Made by a program: the position numbers and the translations under genes | Assembly (NCBI GenBank): GCA_030148165.1 | Contig: JASBTZ010000007.1 | Coordinates: forward strand, 186,001-250,000 | Length of the DNA: 64,000 bases | Source of the DNA: Bacteroidota bacterium | GTDB taxonomy: Bacteria > Bacteroidota > Bacteroidia > Flavobacteriales_D > Crocinitomicaceae | Direction of reading: 5' to 3' | Part shown: one piece after another, positions 1 to 10,819 of the stretch | Numbering within the stretch: the first letter of the stretch is position 1 | Layout: each line of letters opens with the position of its first letter | Notes under the pieces: model-generated | Database searches by the model: none | The model's input: the letters and a program-made list of their open reading frames with translations, nothing else | What the model was told of the DNA's origin: nothing

Positions 1-3
1 GAC

Positions 4-1212
4 ATGATCAATATCCATCAGAATGACACCATTGCCACGGACTGGAGAGCATTTGGTGACATTGAGGTTGAAGCGGGTTTCGAAGGGCTGTCTTCTTTTA
101 TGGAGATGTATAATTACGTGAAGATTCCGAGAGGTCAAGGGACGATTTATTTACACATCACCCCGGCATTATTCTACAATTATCAGATTAAACGACGTGA
201 TGGTTTCCGTTATGCAACCAAAGTTATCAATGAGCTACCTTCAGATCAGGATCTTATTTTACTCGAGTTCGGACGATTACCGGATGATTATGGAGAAGAA
301 GATTATTTTGATGAGTTTGAGGAAGAAGGCAAGGAAGACGATAGTTTCCTTAAACCCTTGTTCGAAGATCCATACTTGTTAACGGCACTTTTGTTATCTC
401 TGGGAGGCATGATTTTATTCGTAATTTTCCGAACGAAACGCATGCGACCGATCGTACCATTTGTGGAGTCCAGAAAGGACATGACCCTGGCCTTTGCAGA
501 AACGATCACCTCGATTTACTTTGCCAAACGAAACCCATACGGTATTCTTCAAATTCAAAAGAAAAACTTTTACGCACTGATACAAAAACACTTTTTTATT
601 GATCTCCAGCGTCGAGAAGATGACAAAGCCATTATTTCTTTGGCAGAGAAGAGCAACAAGTCGGTTGACGAAATAAAAATGTTGCTTCGTCTTTTAGAGA
701 CAAAAGAAGCATCTTCAGTGAATGAACAGTTTCTTGCCGATTTGGACAAGAAGAAACGTAAGTTCTATAAAGAAACAGGGATTATTTCAGAAAAAGTTTT
801 TGAACGAATAAAGGAAGATACCTTTGTACTGCGACGATCACTTCTTTTACCAATGATCATGATCCTTGCAGGAATCATTCTGGTATTGGCGGGCTTCTAT
901 TATCTCGTGGTTGCTGTTGGTGTCGGGATTACACTCTGGCCTGTTGGACTCATAGTTTTCCTGCTAGGCGTATTAAGGCTAAGCACGCCATTGCTGAAAA
1001 TTACGGAAGATAGTTTCATTGCCTACAATGCATTCGGGTTTAAGAAAGAATTTAAAACAGAAGAACTGATGACCACTACTCAAAAAGCCAACGGTGTGGT
1101 ATTCGAATTTACGGAGAATAGAAAATTGATTATTAACTTTTGGGACCTTAGCCGATTTGATCGAAGAAAATTCGAACAGCTAGTGACCAAATTACAGATG
1201 AATGAGTTATGA
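4..1212 (+). CDS. DUF4350-like membrane protein (probably 5' truncated at the window edge)
   Basis: 402 aa ORF beginning at the window edge, with central and C-terminal TM segments; directly upstream of MoxR and DUF58 genes with a 4-nt overlap, the usual Bacteroidota arrangement. Confidence 0.65.
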   Translation: MINIHQNDTIATDWRAFGDIEVEAGFEGLSSFMEMYNYVKIPRGQGTIYLHITPALFYNYQIKRRDGFRYATKVINELPSDQDLILLEFGRLPDDYGEEDYFDEFEEEGKEDDSFLKPLFEDPYLLTALLLSLGGMILFVIFRTKRMRPIVPFVESRKDMTLAFAETITSIYFAKRNPYGILQIQKKNFYALIQKHFFIDLQRREDDKAIISLAEKSNKSVDEIKMLLRLLETKEASSVNEQFLADLDKKKRKFYKETGIISEKVFERIKEDTFVLRRSLLLPMIMILAGIILVLAGFYYLVVAVGVGITLWPVGLIVFLLGVLRLSTPLLKITEDSFIAYNAFGFKKEFKTEELMTTTQKANGVVFEFTENRKLIINFWDLSRFDRRKFEQLVTKLQMNEL

Positions 1213-2378
1213 TAAATGATGAAAACAACGAAAATGAAGAAGTGAACAACTCTGAAGAACAGAATGAAAGCTCTCAGACTGAACACACCGATTATATGCC
1301 GAAGGTAGAGGGTGAATCAACAGAAAACGAGGACCCAAACCCGGACGAAAAAGCGGAAGAAACAGTTATTGTACCGGTTGTTGAAGACAATAAAGAGCAA
1401 AAGTCGTATGGTTTTGAGCGAAATCAAAAGGAATTACTTTGGGTAGCGCAAAAAGTGAATGATGTGAGAGCTGTATTGGCTCAGTTTGTTATTGGTCAGG
1501 AACAAATGGTAGACCTATTGTTAACAGGTATTTTTGCTAACGGACATGTATTATTGGAAGGAGCGCCGGGTGTTGCCAAAACATTATCGGCTAAAGTGCT
1601 GTCGAAGTCATTGAACATTGATTTTTCCAGAATACAGTTTACGCCGGATATGATGCCTTCAGATGTTATAGGAACATCCGTATTCAACATGAAGGATTCA
1701 ACCTTTACCTTTAAGAAGGGACCGATTTTTTCTAATATCGTATTGATCGATGAGATCAACCGGGCACCTGCGAAGACACAGGCAGCATTATTCGAGGTAA
1801 TGGAGGAAAGACAGATTACCTATGATGGCCAGGAATATCCAATGAATTTTCCTTTTCTGGTGATTGCAACGCAAAACCCCATTGAGCAGGAAGGAACGTA
1901 TAATCTTCCGGAAGCACAATTAGACAGATTCCTGTTCAAGATCAAATTGGATTACCCGGAGCTGGATCATGAAGAAGAAATACTTCAGCGATACAAAAAT
2001 CATATTACACCCCCCAATCTTGATAAGATAATAGCCGTTTTTAGTGCGGATGAAATTAAGAAGATACAGGATACCGTTGAAAAGGTCATTGTAGAAGATA
2101 ACCTGATTAAATACATTGCTTTGATCACCCATAAAACGAGGAATCATGGCAAGATTTATCTTGGAGGATCACCGAGGGCATCATTATCTATTCTGCGAGC
2201 ATCGAAAGCAGTTGCTGCAATCAGAGGGCGTGATTTTGTGACACCGGAAGACATTCAGTTTGTGACAGTCCATGTACTGAATCACCGATTGATCTTAACC
2301 CCGGAGGCAGAAATGGAAGGCGTAAGGTCAGAAGATGTAGTTGCTGAAATTATTCAAACGGTTGAAGTACCACGCTAA
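1209..2378 (+). CDS. MoxR family AAA ATPase
   Basis: Walker A GAPGVAKT, Walker B VLIDEINRAPAKTQAALFEVMEE, IATQNPIEQEGTYNLPEAQLDRF; acidic N-terminal extension of about 70 aa. Confidence 0.93.
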   Translation: MINDENNENEEVNNSEEQNESSQTEHTDYMPKVEGESTENEDPNPDEKAEETVIVPVVEDNKEQKSYGFERNQKELLWVAQKVNDVRAVLAQFVIGQEQMVDLLLTGIFANGHVLLEGAPGVAKTLSAKVLSKSLNIDFSRIQFTPDMMPSDVIGTSVFNMKDSTFTFKKGPIFSNIVLIDEINRAPAKTQAALFEVMEERQITYDGQEYPMNFPFLVIATQNPIEQEGTYNLPEAQLDRFLFKIKLDYPELDHEEEILQRYKNHITPPNLDKIIAVFSADEIKKIQDTVEKVIVEDNLIKYIALITHKTRNHGKIYLGGSPRASLSILRASKAVAAIRGRDFVTPEDIQFVTVHVLNHRLILTPEAEMEGVRSEDVVAEIIQTVEVPR

Positions 2379-3710
2379 TTGAAATTCATTGGTAACATAT
2401 ATCTGACCAGATGGTTTTTTGTGATTTACGGGATTGCGATCATGTTGTTCGTCGTAGCGTACGTATACCCGCAGGTCAACTTTATTGCACTTGTTCTATT
2501 GGCAACAATTGCCGGCTTGACGATCCTCGATATTCTTTTGGTATTCTCTAGCAAAAGTCCGTTGGAAGTAAGCAGGCATGTGAAGGAACGCCTTAATCTT
2601 GGCGACGAAAACCCGGTAGAACTCCATGTAAAAAACAATGCCGGTCAGCCCGTACATTTTAGTCTTGTAGAAGGGTTCCCAATTGAAATGCAGGAACGAT
2701 CAAAGGTCTTCTCCGCAACTTTATTGCCAAATAAAACAAAAGTCTTTACGTATCAGTTTAAACCAAATACAAGGGGAATATTTCAATTTAATGATGCATT
2801 TATTTTAATGCGATCCTTTTTCTTTTTAGCCTCGAGACGAATCGAAGTTCCATTGCAGGAAGAGGTGCATGTTTATCCGTCCGTTCTGCAGATGAAACGC
2901 TATGAATTACTCGTTTTTCACCAACAAAAGGTTAGCTCCGGAATTAAAAAGATCAGACGTCTGGGAAATAACAGTGAATTCGAGCAGATCAAGTCGTACG
3001 TGCAGGGAGATGAGATCAAAAAGATCAACTGGAAAGCCACTAGTAGAAGAGATGAGCTGATGGTGAATCAGTACCAGGAAGAGAAGTCTCAGAGCATGTA
3101 TTGCATCATCGATAAGAGCAGAAGTATGCAGATGGAATATGATGGATTGACTATGTTGGATCATTCGATCAATTCAGCACTGGTACTTTCGAACATTGCG
3201 TTGAAGAAAGGAGATAAAGCTGGCCTCATAACATACTCGAACAAAATCGGGGTACAACTCCCGGCGGAACGTTCGGGTAGTCAAATGAGAAGAATTCAGG
3301 AAGCACTGTACAATCAAAAAACGCTGTACATGGAGGGAGATTTTAACCTCTTGTATCAGTCCGTTCGTAAAACTGTCAGGTCGAGATCATTGCTCGTGTT
3401 ATTCACGAACTTTGAGACAGAATTTTCCATGCGTCGCGCCATACCCATGTTGCGAAGATTGAATCAAAAACATGTTCTCGTAGTTGTGTTTTTTGAAAAT
3501 CACGGTCTTCAGGATCTGGCTTTTAGCAAACCGAATAATATGTTTGAAGTCTACCAGTCGGCGGTTGCTGAACGCATGATTTCACTGAAATCAAAAATTG
3601 CAAGAGAGCTGAAACAAAACGGAATACAGACTGTTCTCACTTTACCAGAAGACCTTTCGGTAAATACGATTAACAAGTATTTGGAGCTTAAGGCCAAAGG
3701 CGCGATATAA
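2379..3710 (+). CDS. DUF58 domain-containing protein (vWA-like), TTG start
   Basis: Two N-terminal TM segments; DUF58 core 'EFEQIKSYVQGDEIKKINWKATSRRDELMVNQYQEEKSQ' followed by the 'CIIDKSRSMQM' MIDAS-like motif; directly downstream of moxR. Confidence 0.9.
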   Translation: MKFIGNIYLTRWFFVIYGIAIMLFVVAYVYPQVNFIALVLLATIAGLTILDILLVFSSKSPLEVSRHVKERLNLGDENPVELHVKNNAGQPVHFSLVEGFPIEMQERSKVFSATLLPNKTKVFTYQFKPNTRGIFQFNDAFILMRSFFFLASRRIEVPLQEEVHVYPSVLQMKRYELLVFHQQKVSSGIKKIRRLGNNSEFEQIKSYVQGDEIKKINWKATSRRDELMVNQYQEEKSQSMYCIIDKSRSMQMEYDGLTMLDHSINSALVLSNIALKKGDKAGLITYSNKIGVQLPAERSGSQMRRIQEALYNQKTLYMEGDFNLLYQSVRKTVRSRSLLVLFTNFETEFSMRRAIPMLRRLNQKHVLVVVFFENHGLQDLAFSKPNNMFEVYQSAVAERMISLKSKIARELKQNGIQTVLTLPEDLSVNTINKYLELKAKGAI

Positions 3711-3764
3711 GTCTTGTTACTTATTTGGCAGACAGCATTATTCATGTATAAAACAGGTATCCAT

Positions 3765-4316
3765 ATGTCAAAGATTTTTCTCGGTTTATTGATCCTTGTA
3801 GCGTGTCAATCTAAAGCACAAGAACAAGAAAAGGATGATTTACGTACGATCATCAAAGAAAATGGTATTTCAAAAAGTGCTTTAAAGATCCTGATCGATA
3901 AGTCCGATTACCAATTGAGTGTAATGCATGCCGACAGTACTTTGATAACTTACCCTTGTGTTTTAGGATTCAATCCGATTGATGATAAGAAACAGGAAGG
4001 AGATGGCTGCACACCGGAGGGAACATTTAAGATAATAAGTAAGTATCCACACAAAAGCTGGAGCTATTTTATTTGGATCGATTATCCGAATAAGGAATCC
4101 TGGAGAAAATTTAATGAACGAAAAGCAGATGGAACACTTACGAATGATGCCAGTATTGGAGGTGAAATTGGTATTCACGGAGTTCCTGAAGGAGCAGATG
4201 ACCTAATCGACGATGGCACCAATTGGACGCTGGGATGCATTTCCTTGAAAACCGCACACATAAAAGATCTCTATTTCTCTATTTCTGATAAAACGACGAT
4301 TGAGATCGTTCCGTGA
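3765..4316 (+). CDS. L,D-transpeptidase (YkuD) family secreted protein
   Basis: Signal/lipoprotein-like N-terminus MSKIFLGLLILVACQSKAQ; catalytic motif 'IGIHGVPEGADDLIDDGTNWTLGCISL'. Start placed at 3765 rather than the ORF-track start 3714. Confidence 0.85.
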   Translation: MSKIFLGLLILVACQSKAQEQEKDDLRTIIKENGISKSALKILIDKSDYQLSVMHADSTLITYPCVLGFNPIDDKKQEGDGCTPEGTFKIISKYPHKSWSYFIWIDYPNKESWRKFNERKADGTLTNDASIGGEIGIHGVPEGADDLIDDGTNWTLGCISLKTAHIKDLYFSISDKTTIEIVP

Positions 4317-4373
4317 TGCACTGTTTCATCTATTGAATTGACTATATTTGTTTGTTCTGAAAACTAATATGGA

Positions 4374-5915
4374 ATGGACAAGAATAAGGAGTTAATTGAA
4401 AAAAGAGAACAATCCAAACTAGGGGGCGGTGAAGAACGGATCCAAAAGCAACACGCCAAGAGCAAATTAACAGCGCGCGAAAGAGTTACCTTATTACTTG
4501 ATGAAGGTTCATTTCATGAGATCGGGATGTTTGTAGAACACCGTTCTACTTCATTCGGATTAGACAAAAACAAAATACCCGGTGACGGGGTTGTTACAGG
4601 ATACGGGACGGTTCACGGACGCACCGTTTACGTGTTTTCACAGGATTTCACCGTACTCGGAGGATCATTGTCTGAAACACATGCAGCGAAGATCTGTCGC
4701 ATCATGGATTTGGCCGTAAAGAACGGAGCACCTGTGATCGGATTGAATGATTCGGGTGGGGCGAGAATTCAGGAAGGAGTTGTTTCACTAGCCGGATATG
4801 CCGATATATTTTATAGAAATACCAGGGCTTCCGGAGTTATCCCGCAATTAAGTGTGATCATGGGACCATGTGCCGGTGGAGCAGTTTATTCACCAGCATT
4901 GACTGACTTTATTATCATGGTTGAGGACTCTTCCTATATGTTTGTGACAGGACCGAACGTTGTAAAGACGGTGACCCATGAAGAGGTGAGTTCTGAAGAT
5001 CTGGGAGGAGCAAAAACTCACGCGGAGAAATCCGGGGTAAATCATTTTACAGCCGAAAACGACGTAGAGGCTCTGAAGAAAGTCAGAGATCTTCTAACGT
5101 ACATGCCCCAAAATGCAAACGAGTTGGCACCGGAGATCAAGTCTTACGAATTCAACAAGACAAAACTCGACACGATCAACACGATTTTACCGGACAACAA
5201 TCAGCTGCCATACGACATTAAGAGAGTGATCGATAGCGTAGTCGATGACAATACATTCAAAGAAGTACACGAGGATTTTGCAAAGAATATCGTTGTTGGT
5301 TTTGCTCGATTGGAGGGAAAAACAATTGGTATTGTTGCTAACCAGCCGGCATCTCTTGCGGGTGTTCTTGACATTGATTCAAGCCGTAAAGGAGCTCGAT
5401 TTGTTCGGTTCTGCGACGCCTTCAACATTCCGTTACTTGTATTTGAAGACGTTCCCGGATTCCTTCCAGGGACTGATCAGGAATGGAACGGAATTATAAG
5501 CAATGGCGCAAAGCTACTTTATGCATTTTCAGAAGCAACAGTTCCAAGAATCACAGTGATCACCCGTAAAGCTTATGGCGGCGCATTTGATGTAATGAAT
5601 TCGAAAAGCATTGGTGCCGATTTAAATTTTGCATGGCCAACAGCCGAAATTGCCGTAATGGGAGCGAAAGGTGCGGCCGAGATCATCTTTAAGCGCGAGA
5701 TCGCTTCGGCAGATGATCCGGAAAAGAAATGGCTCGAAAAGGAAGCGGAATATGCAGAAATGTTTGCCAATCCATATCGGGCAGCGGAGAGAGGAATTAT
5801 AGATGATGTCATTCTACCATCGGAAACGCGCGATAAAGTCATTGCTGGATTCAAAACACTTGAGAAAAAAGCGGAAGAACTTCCGAAAAAGAAACATGGT
5901 AATATTCCATTATAA
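4374..5915 (+). CDS. pccB: acyl-CoA carboxylase beta subunit (propionyl-CoA carboxylase-like carboxyltransferase)
   Basis: 513 aa; '[24 protein letters not shown]', '[17 protein letters not shown]', '[49 protein letters not shown]'. Confidence 0.95.
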   Translation: MDKNKELIEKREQSKLGGGEERIQKQHAKSKLTARERVTLLLDEGSFHEIGMFVEHRSTSFGLDKNKIPGDGVVTGYGTVHGRTVYVFSQDFTVLGGSLSETHAAKICRIMDLAVKNGAPVIGLNDSGGARIQEGVVSLAGYADIFYRNTRASGVIPQLSVIMGPCAGGAVYSPALTDFIIMVEDSSYMFVTGPNVVKTVTHEEVSSEDLGGAKTHAEKSGVNHFTAENDVEALKKVRDLLTYMPQNANELAPEIKSYEFNKTKLDTINTILPDNNQLPYDIKRVIDSVVDDNTFKEVHEDFAKNIVVGFARLEGKTIGIVANQPASLAGVLDIDSSRKGARFVRFCDAFNIPLLVFEDVPGFLPGTDQEWNGIISNGAKLLYAFSEATVPRITVITRKAYGGAFDVMNSKSIGADLNFAWPTAEIAVMGAKGAAEIIFKREIASADDPEKKWLEKEAEYAEMFANPYRAAERGIIDDVILPSETRDKVIAGFKTLEKKAEELPKKKHGNIPL

Positions 5916-5960
5916 TTTCTGATTTCAAACGATTAAATTTGCCACCCAAATCAAGAATAG

Positions 5961-7706
5961 ATGTATAGAACACATACATGTGGAGAGCTGCGTTCAGCAG
6001 ATATTGGAACGAATGTAACACTGTCAGGTTGGATCCAACGGTCAAGAGATCTTGGAGGGATGACCTTCGTTGATCTGAGAGATCGTTATGGAATTACACA
6101 ACTGGCTTTTAACATGGAAGAGCAAAAAGAACTTTGTGAATCTGCCAGAAAATTGGGCCGGGAGTTTGTAGTTCAGGTGGAAGGCGAGGTAATCGAAAGA
6201 AGCAGTAAGAATCAAAACATGCCGACAGGTGAAATTGAGATCAAAGTCAATAAACTAACGATTCTCAATGCATCACAACTCCCTCCTTTTACAATCGAGG
6301 ATGAAACCGATGGTGGTGAAGAACTTCGTATGCAATACCGCTACCTTGATTTACGAAGAAAGCCGATTCAGAAGAAAATGATGTTCAGGCATAAAGTGTC
6401 GTTAGAGGTTCGAAAGTATTTGGATGCTGAAGGCTTTATCGATGTTGAGACACCGGTACTCATTAAATCAACACCTGAGGGGGCTCGGGATTTTGTCGTT
6501 CCAAGCAGAATGAATGAAGGGCAGTTTTATGCGCTTCCTCAATCACCCCAGACCTTTAAACAATTATTGATGGTATCCGGCTTTGATCGTTACTATCAGA
6601 TCGTTAAATGTTTCAGAGATGAGGATTTGAGAGCAGATCGCCAACCGGAATTTACACAGATAGACTGTGAGATGGCATTCGTTGAACAAGAAGATGTACT
6701 TCACACTTTTGAAGGAATGATGCGTCATCTGTTTAAAGAGATCAAAGGAGTTGATCTTCCTCAACCATTCCCACGAATGACCTACGCCGAAGCAATGGAA
6801 ACTTATGGATCGGATAAACCGGATCTTAGATTCGGAATGGAATTCGTGGACCTGAACGATGAGGCAAAAGGAAAAGGATTCAATGTGTTTGATAACTCTG
6901 AAACAGTACTCGGAATTAATGCTGCTCAATGCTCTGTTTATACAAGAAAGCAATTGGATGCACTTACCGATTGGGTAAAAAGACCTCAAATAGGAGCTAA
7001 AGGATTGGTGTATGTCAAATGCAATGAGGACGGTACCTTTAAATCTTCGGTGGACAAGTTTTATTCACAAGATGATTTGAAAGCATGGGCAGAAAAAGCA
7101 GGAGCAGTGGCGGGAGACCTTTTGTTGGTGCTAAGTGGAAACCTGGAGACTACACGCAAGCAATTAAGTGAGCTCCGTTTGCATATGGGTAATGAATTGG
7201 GTCTTCGCAATCCAGCAGAATTTAAACCGGTTTGGGTAGTCGATTTTCCGCTCTTAGAATGGGATGAAGACTCGCAGCGTTATCACGCCATGCACCATCC
7301 ATTTACTTCGCCAAAACCGGAGGATATCGGATTGATTGAAAATGAACCCGGAAAGGTGCGGGCGAATGCATACGACCTCGCCATGAATGGCGTAGAACTG
7401 GGCGGTGGATCGATCAGAATTCACGACAGAGAACTTCAGTCACGAATGTTTGACCTGCTTGGCTTTACCAAGGAGGAAGCAGAAGCACAATTCGGATTTT
7501 TGATGTCTGCCTTTGAATACGGAGCACCACCTCATGGGGGACTCGCGTTTGGCTTTGATCGATTGGTGGCAACGATGTCTGGAACGGAATCTATTCGGGA
7601 TTTTATTGCTTTTCCAAAAAACAACAATGGACGCGACGTTATGATTGACGCACCTTCTCCATTGGATGAAGAGCAACTTAAAGAGTTGGGAATAAAGCTC
7701 AGCTAA
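5961..7706 (+). CDS. aspS: aspartyl-tRNA synthetase
   Basis: 581 aa class II aaRS; '[11 protein letters not shown]', '[14 protein letters not shown]', '[43 protein letters not shown]'. Confidence 0.98.
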   Translation: MYRTHTCGELRSADIGTNVTLSGWIQRSRDLGGMTFVDLRDRYGITQLAFNMEEQKELCESARKLGREFVVQVEGEVIERSSKNQNMPTGEIEIKVNKLTILNASQLPPFTIEDETDGGEELRMQYRYLDLRRKPIQKKMMFRHKVSLEVRKYLDAEGFIDVETPVLIKSTPEGARDFVVPSRMNEGQFYALPQSPQTFKQLLMVSGFDRYYQIVKCFRDEDLRADRQPEFTQIDCEMAFVEQEDVLHTFEGMMRHLFKEIKGVDLPQPFPRMTYAEAMETYGSDKPDLRFGMEFVDLNDEAKGKGFNVFDNSETVLGINAAQCSVYTRKQLDALTDWVKRPQIGAKGLVYVKCNEDGTFKSSVDKFYSQDDLKAWAEKAGAVAGDLLLVLSGNLETTRKQLSELRLHMGNELGLRNPAEFKPVWVVDFPLLEWDEDSQRYHAMHHPFTSPKPEDIGLIENEPGKVRANAYDLAMNGVELGGGSIRIHDRELQSRMFDLLGFTKEEAEAQFGFLMSAFEYGAPPHGGLAFGFDRLVATMSGTESIRDFIAFPKNNNGRDVMIDAPSPLDEEQLKELGIKLS

Positions 7707-8231
7707 TTACTTCTTGCTATAGTAAAGAAAGACAAACTTGCCCTGTGGGCTATCCACAAGTGAGCTAAAGACATTTACATCTTCAGGCTTTATATCAAGT
7801 GCTTTCATCTGTATTTTTCTTACAACACCATCTGGGTTTGGCATTTGCATCATGGACACTAGCGTTTGCTTCACCTTATCTGGTTCCGCAAACTGATCGA
7901 TCGACACACCATTACATTCCAGTGCACCATGAAACTTCATGTGATCATAGACCTTGTAAAATGCTTCAGCTGCTTGACTAGGATCATTTCCTTCATAAAC
8001 CCATATCTGAATGCGATGGAGACCATACGGATTGAAAATGAAAGAAATAGGAGCAGTTTTTCCGCCAAACGGGCCTCCCTGAATCATCAAGCCACCAGTT
8101 TCAGGAACGGATCTATATGGACCAAATCCTCCCTGTGAAACCTGTTCCGGGGTCATACCAAACTCCCAAAGCGCATAGCCCTTGGTCCCGGTCTCTTTTT
8201 TACTTCCGAAGATATTTGATAAGAACCCCAT
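7707..8231 (-). CDS. hypothetical protein (174 aa, cytosolic, no recognised motif)
   Basis: ORF abutting the upstream DUF6340-like lipoprotein gene (TAATG overlap). Confidence 0.75.
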   Translation of the reverse strand: MGFLSNIFGSKKETGTKGYALWEFGMTPEQVSQGGFGPYRSVPETGGLMIQGGPFGGKTAPISFIFNPYGLHRIQIWVYEGNDPSQAAEAFYKVYDHMKFHGALECNGVSIDQFAEPDKVKQTLVSMMQMPNPDGVVRKIQMKALDIKPEDVNVFSSLVDSPQGKFVFLYYSKK

Positions 8232-9214
8232 TAGTTTTCCTGGTCTAATTTAATTTGTTCCAGTTGTCTTTTTCTCTGCCGGAGTGTTACAAGGTAATCA
8301 TTAGCCATTTTATCACCGTATTCTAAAGCTGCTTTTTCGGCATATTCTATGGCCTTATCTATATCTCCCTGACCTTCATTTACGAGGGCTAAGTTATAGC
8401 AGATCCTTCCTCTTACTTTCTCTTTGTGATGGTCCAGTCCATACTCAAGCTGTTTTTCAGCAATATCCCAATTTCCTTTATGGATCATTGGTTTAGCTCG
8501 TTTTAGCTCCTTCGATCCTTTGTTATAATATTTGCGATTCGCCCACACCCAGTTAGGATAGATCAATTTACCAGCTTTATATCCAAGCTCAAAACCAAGT
8601 GCCCGATATTGCTCCTGTTTCTTCTTTACGTCATTTAAAACATCGATGACGGAAGTCCCTTCAGAAAGACGAATGTGGTGACGATACCTGACTACAATTC
8701 GTTCATGCGAAACGTGTTCACCAGCGATATAGTAATTCACATAAGCAGTTCCGTCAATATACGTTCTGCTCTTCCCTTCAGCATTTGCCAAAACACTTCC
8801 ACCAACAGGTGACACCGTTCTAAGTTCAGCAATTTCAATAAAGCCATCTAACTCGTTAGCCTTTGCCGCAGAATCAATGTATGTCCAGTTAATCTGACCA
8901 TCTCCTCTTTTAAATTGATTGGTTTCAAATGAAACTCCATGAAGCTTGTTTGAACGATCCAATGCTCTAAAAATTCCATCTATAGCTCTTTCTGCTGCTG
9001 TAATATTTGCGTTGGGAGCATTACCTCCTAAGAGTGAGCCGACAACTTCTTCAGGGCTGTTCATTTTGGTAACATTATTTACAACACCAAAATTTTGAAG
9101 AGAGTCAGAAATAGCTATTGCAGCAGGTTCTTTAACAGAGATTCTAAATGATGTTTTACAGGAGACAATTAGCATGGCTCCGGCGAATAGTAAAATCAGG
9201 TTTTTCATTTTCAA
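8231..9214 (-). CDS. DUF6340-like lipoprotein with TPR-type C-terminal region
   Basis: Lipobox-like 'LILLFAGAMLIVSCKTSF'; C-terminal 'RGRICYNLALVNEGQGDIDKAIEYAEKAALEYG' TPR-like repeat. Confidence 0.75.
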   Translation of the reverse strand: MKMKNLILLFAGAMLIVSCKTSFRISVKEPAAIAISDSLQNFGVVNNVTKMNSPEEVVGSLLGGNAPNANITAAERAIDGIFRALDRSNKLHGVSFETNQFKRGDGQINWTYIDSAAKANELDGFIEIAELRTVSPVGGSVLANAEGKSRTYIDGTAYVNYYIAGEHVSHERIVVRYRHHIRLSEGTSVIDVLNDVKKKQEQYRALGFELGYKAGKLIYPNWVWANRKYYNKGSKELKRAKPMIHKGNWDIAEKQLEYGLDHHKEKVRGRICYNLALVNEGQGDIDKAIEYAEKAALEYGDKMANDYLVTLRQRKRQLEQIKLDQEN

Positions 9215-9337
9215 AAAATTAATTTCACCGCTATATACAAAAAAAAGGCCAAAAATGCTTTTAACCCGTATCTAATAGAGAACACAACTAGCCTATTTTG
9301 CAATTAAATTTATCTTTGTTTGAAATCGATTAAAGTA

Positions 9338-10807
9338 ATGGGATCAATAAAAGGAGATTTGTTGATATACAACAGTTTAAGAGGAGAGAAGCTCGTGTTT
9401 GAGCCTTTGAAAGAAGGATTTGTAGGGCTTTATGTTTGTGGGCCTACGGTCTACAGCAATGTTCACCTCGGCAACTGTCGCACCTTCATCTCATTTGATC
9501 TGGTTTATCGATACCTGATACATTTAGGTTATAAAGTGAGATATGTTCGAAATATAACGGATGTAGGCCACCTTACAGATGACGCGGATGAGGGCGAAGA
9601 CAAGATCGCTAAGAAAGCACGCCTGGAACAGTTGGAGCCCATGGAAATTGTTCATCAGTATACGATGGATTTTCACAAAGTGATGGAGCAATTCAATGCC
9701 ATTTCGCCTAATATTGAACCAACCGCCACCGGTCATATCATTGAACAGATTGAAATGATTCAGGCAATCCTGGACAATGGTTTTGCATACGAATCGAATG
9801 GTTCGATATACTTCGATGTGGAGAAATACAATGAAACCCATCCTTATGGAGAGCTTTCAGGAAGAAAAATCGAAGACCTCATTGCCAACACAAGAGATCT
9901 GGACGGACAAGATGAAAAGCGTGCTCCGCTGGATTTTGCGCTATGGAAGAACGCACAGCCAGAACACATTATGAAGTGGCCATCCCCATGGGGAATAGGA
10001 TTCCCGGGATGGCATTTAGAATGTTCTGCGATGAGCACCAAATATCTTGGTGAACAGTTCGATATTCACGGAGGCGGCATGGACCTGAAGTTTCCACATC
10101 ATGAATGTGAAATAGCACAAGGAACAGCAAGTAATGGTAAAAGTCCGGTCAGATACTGGATGCACGGAAACATGCTAACGCTAAATGGAAAAAAGATGAG
10201 TAAATCCACTGGAAATAGTCTTTTGCCGGAGGAACTTTTTTCAGGAGAGAATGATTTACTTGACAAATCGTACGACCCGATGGTAGTTCGATTTTTCATG
10301 ATGCAGGCTCATTACCGTAGTACACTTGATTTTACGTCTGAAGCGTTAGGAGCAGCGGAAAAAGGGTACAATAAACTCATGGAAGCAATGAAATCGCTGG
10401 ATGAAATTGTTGGCGGAAAGGAAGCGGATTCTGGACAGGTTAAACCAATCGTTGATTCATTTTATTCAGCCATGAATGATGATTTTAATGCTCCCGTTCT
10501 TCTTGCTAATTTATTCGAGGCTGTGAAACTGATCAATTCTGTAAAGGATGGAAAGGCATCAGTTTCGACTGAAGATCTTGCCTTATTGCGAAAAGAAATG
10601 CAGGCCTTTGTTTATGATGTTCTTGGATTAAAAGCGCCGGGAAGTGAAGGAGATAATCGGATTAACCCGGTAATGGATCTGGTACTCGAATTGCGTCAGC
10701 AGGCGAGAACGAAAAAAGACTGGGACACTTCGGATAAAATTAGAGATGGTCTGGCAGCTGCCGGAATTACGGTAAAGGATTCAAAAGACGGAACCAGCTG
10801 GAATTAA
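9338..10807 (+). CDS. cysS: cysteinyl-tRNA synthetase
   Basis: '[25 protein letters not shown]', '[37 protein letters not shown]', '[16 protein letters not shown]'. Start moved from the TTG at 9320 to the ATG at 9338. Confidence 0.97.
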   Translation: MGSIKGDLLIYNSLRGEKLVFEPLKEGFVGLYVCGPTVYSNVHLGNCRTFISFDLVYRYLIHLGYKVRYVRNITDVGHLTDDADEGEDKIAKKARLEQLEPMEIVHQYTMDFHKVMEQFNAISPNIEPTATGHIIEQIEMIQAILDNGFAYESNGSIYFDVEKYNETHPYGELSGRKIEDLIANTRDLDGQDEKRAPLDFALWKNAQPEHIMKWPSPWGIGFPGWHLECSAMSTKYLGEQFDIHGGGMDLKFPHHECEIAQGTASNGKSPVRYWMHGNMLTLNGKKMSKSTGNSLLPEELFSGENDLLDKSYDPMVVRFFMMQAHYRSTLDFTSEALGAAEKGYNKLMEAMKSLDEIVGGKEADSGQVKPIVDSFYSAMNDDFNAPVLLANLFEAVKLINSVKDGKASVSTEDLALLRKEMQAFVYDVLGLKAPGSEGDNRINPVMDLVLELRQQARTKKDWDTSDKIRDGLAAAGITVKDSKDGTSWN

Positions 10808-10819
10808 ACTTTAAACCTA

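Noticed and set aside
6564-6989. 141-aa minus-strand ORF
   Set aside because: Antisense to conserved aspS sequence; no motif
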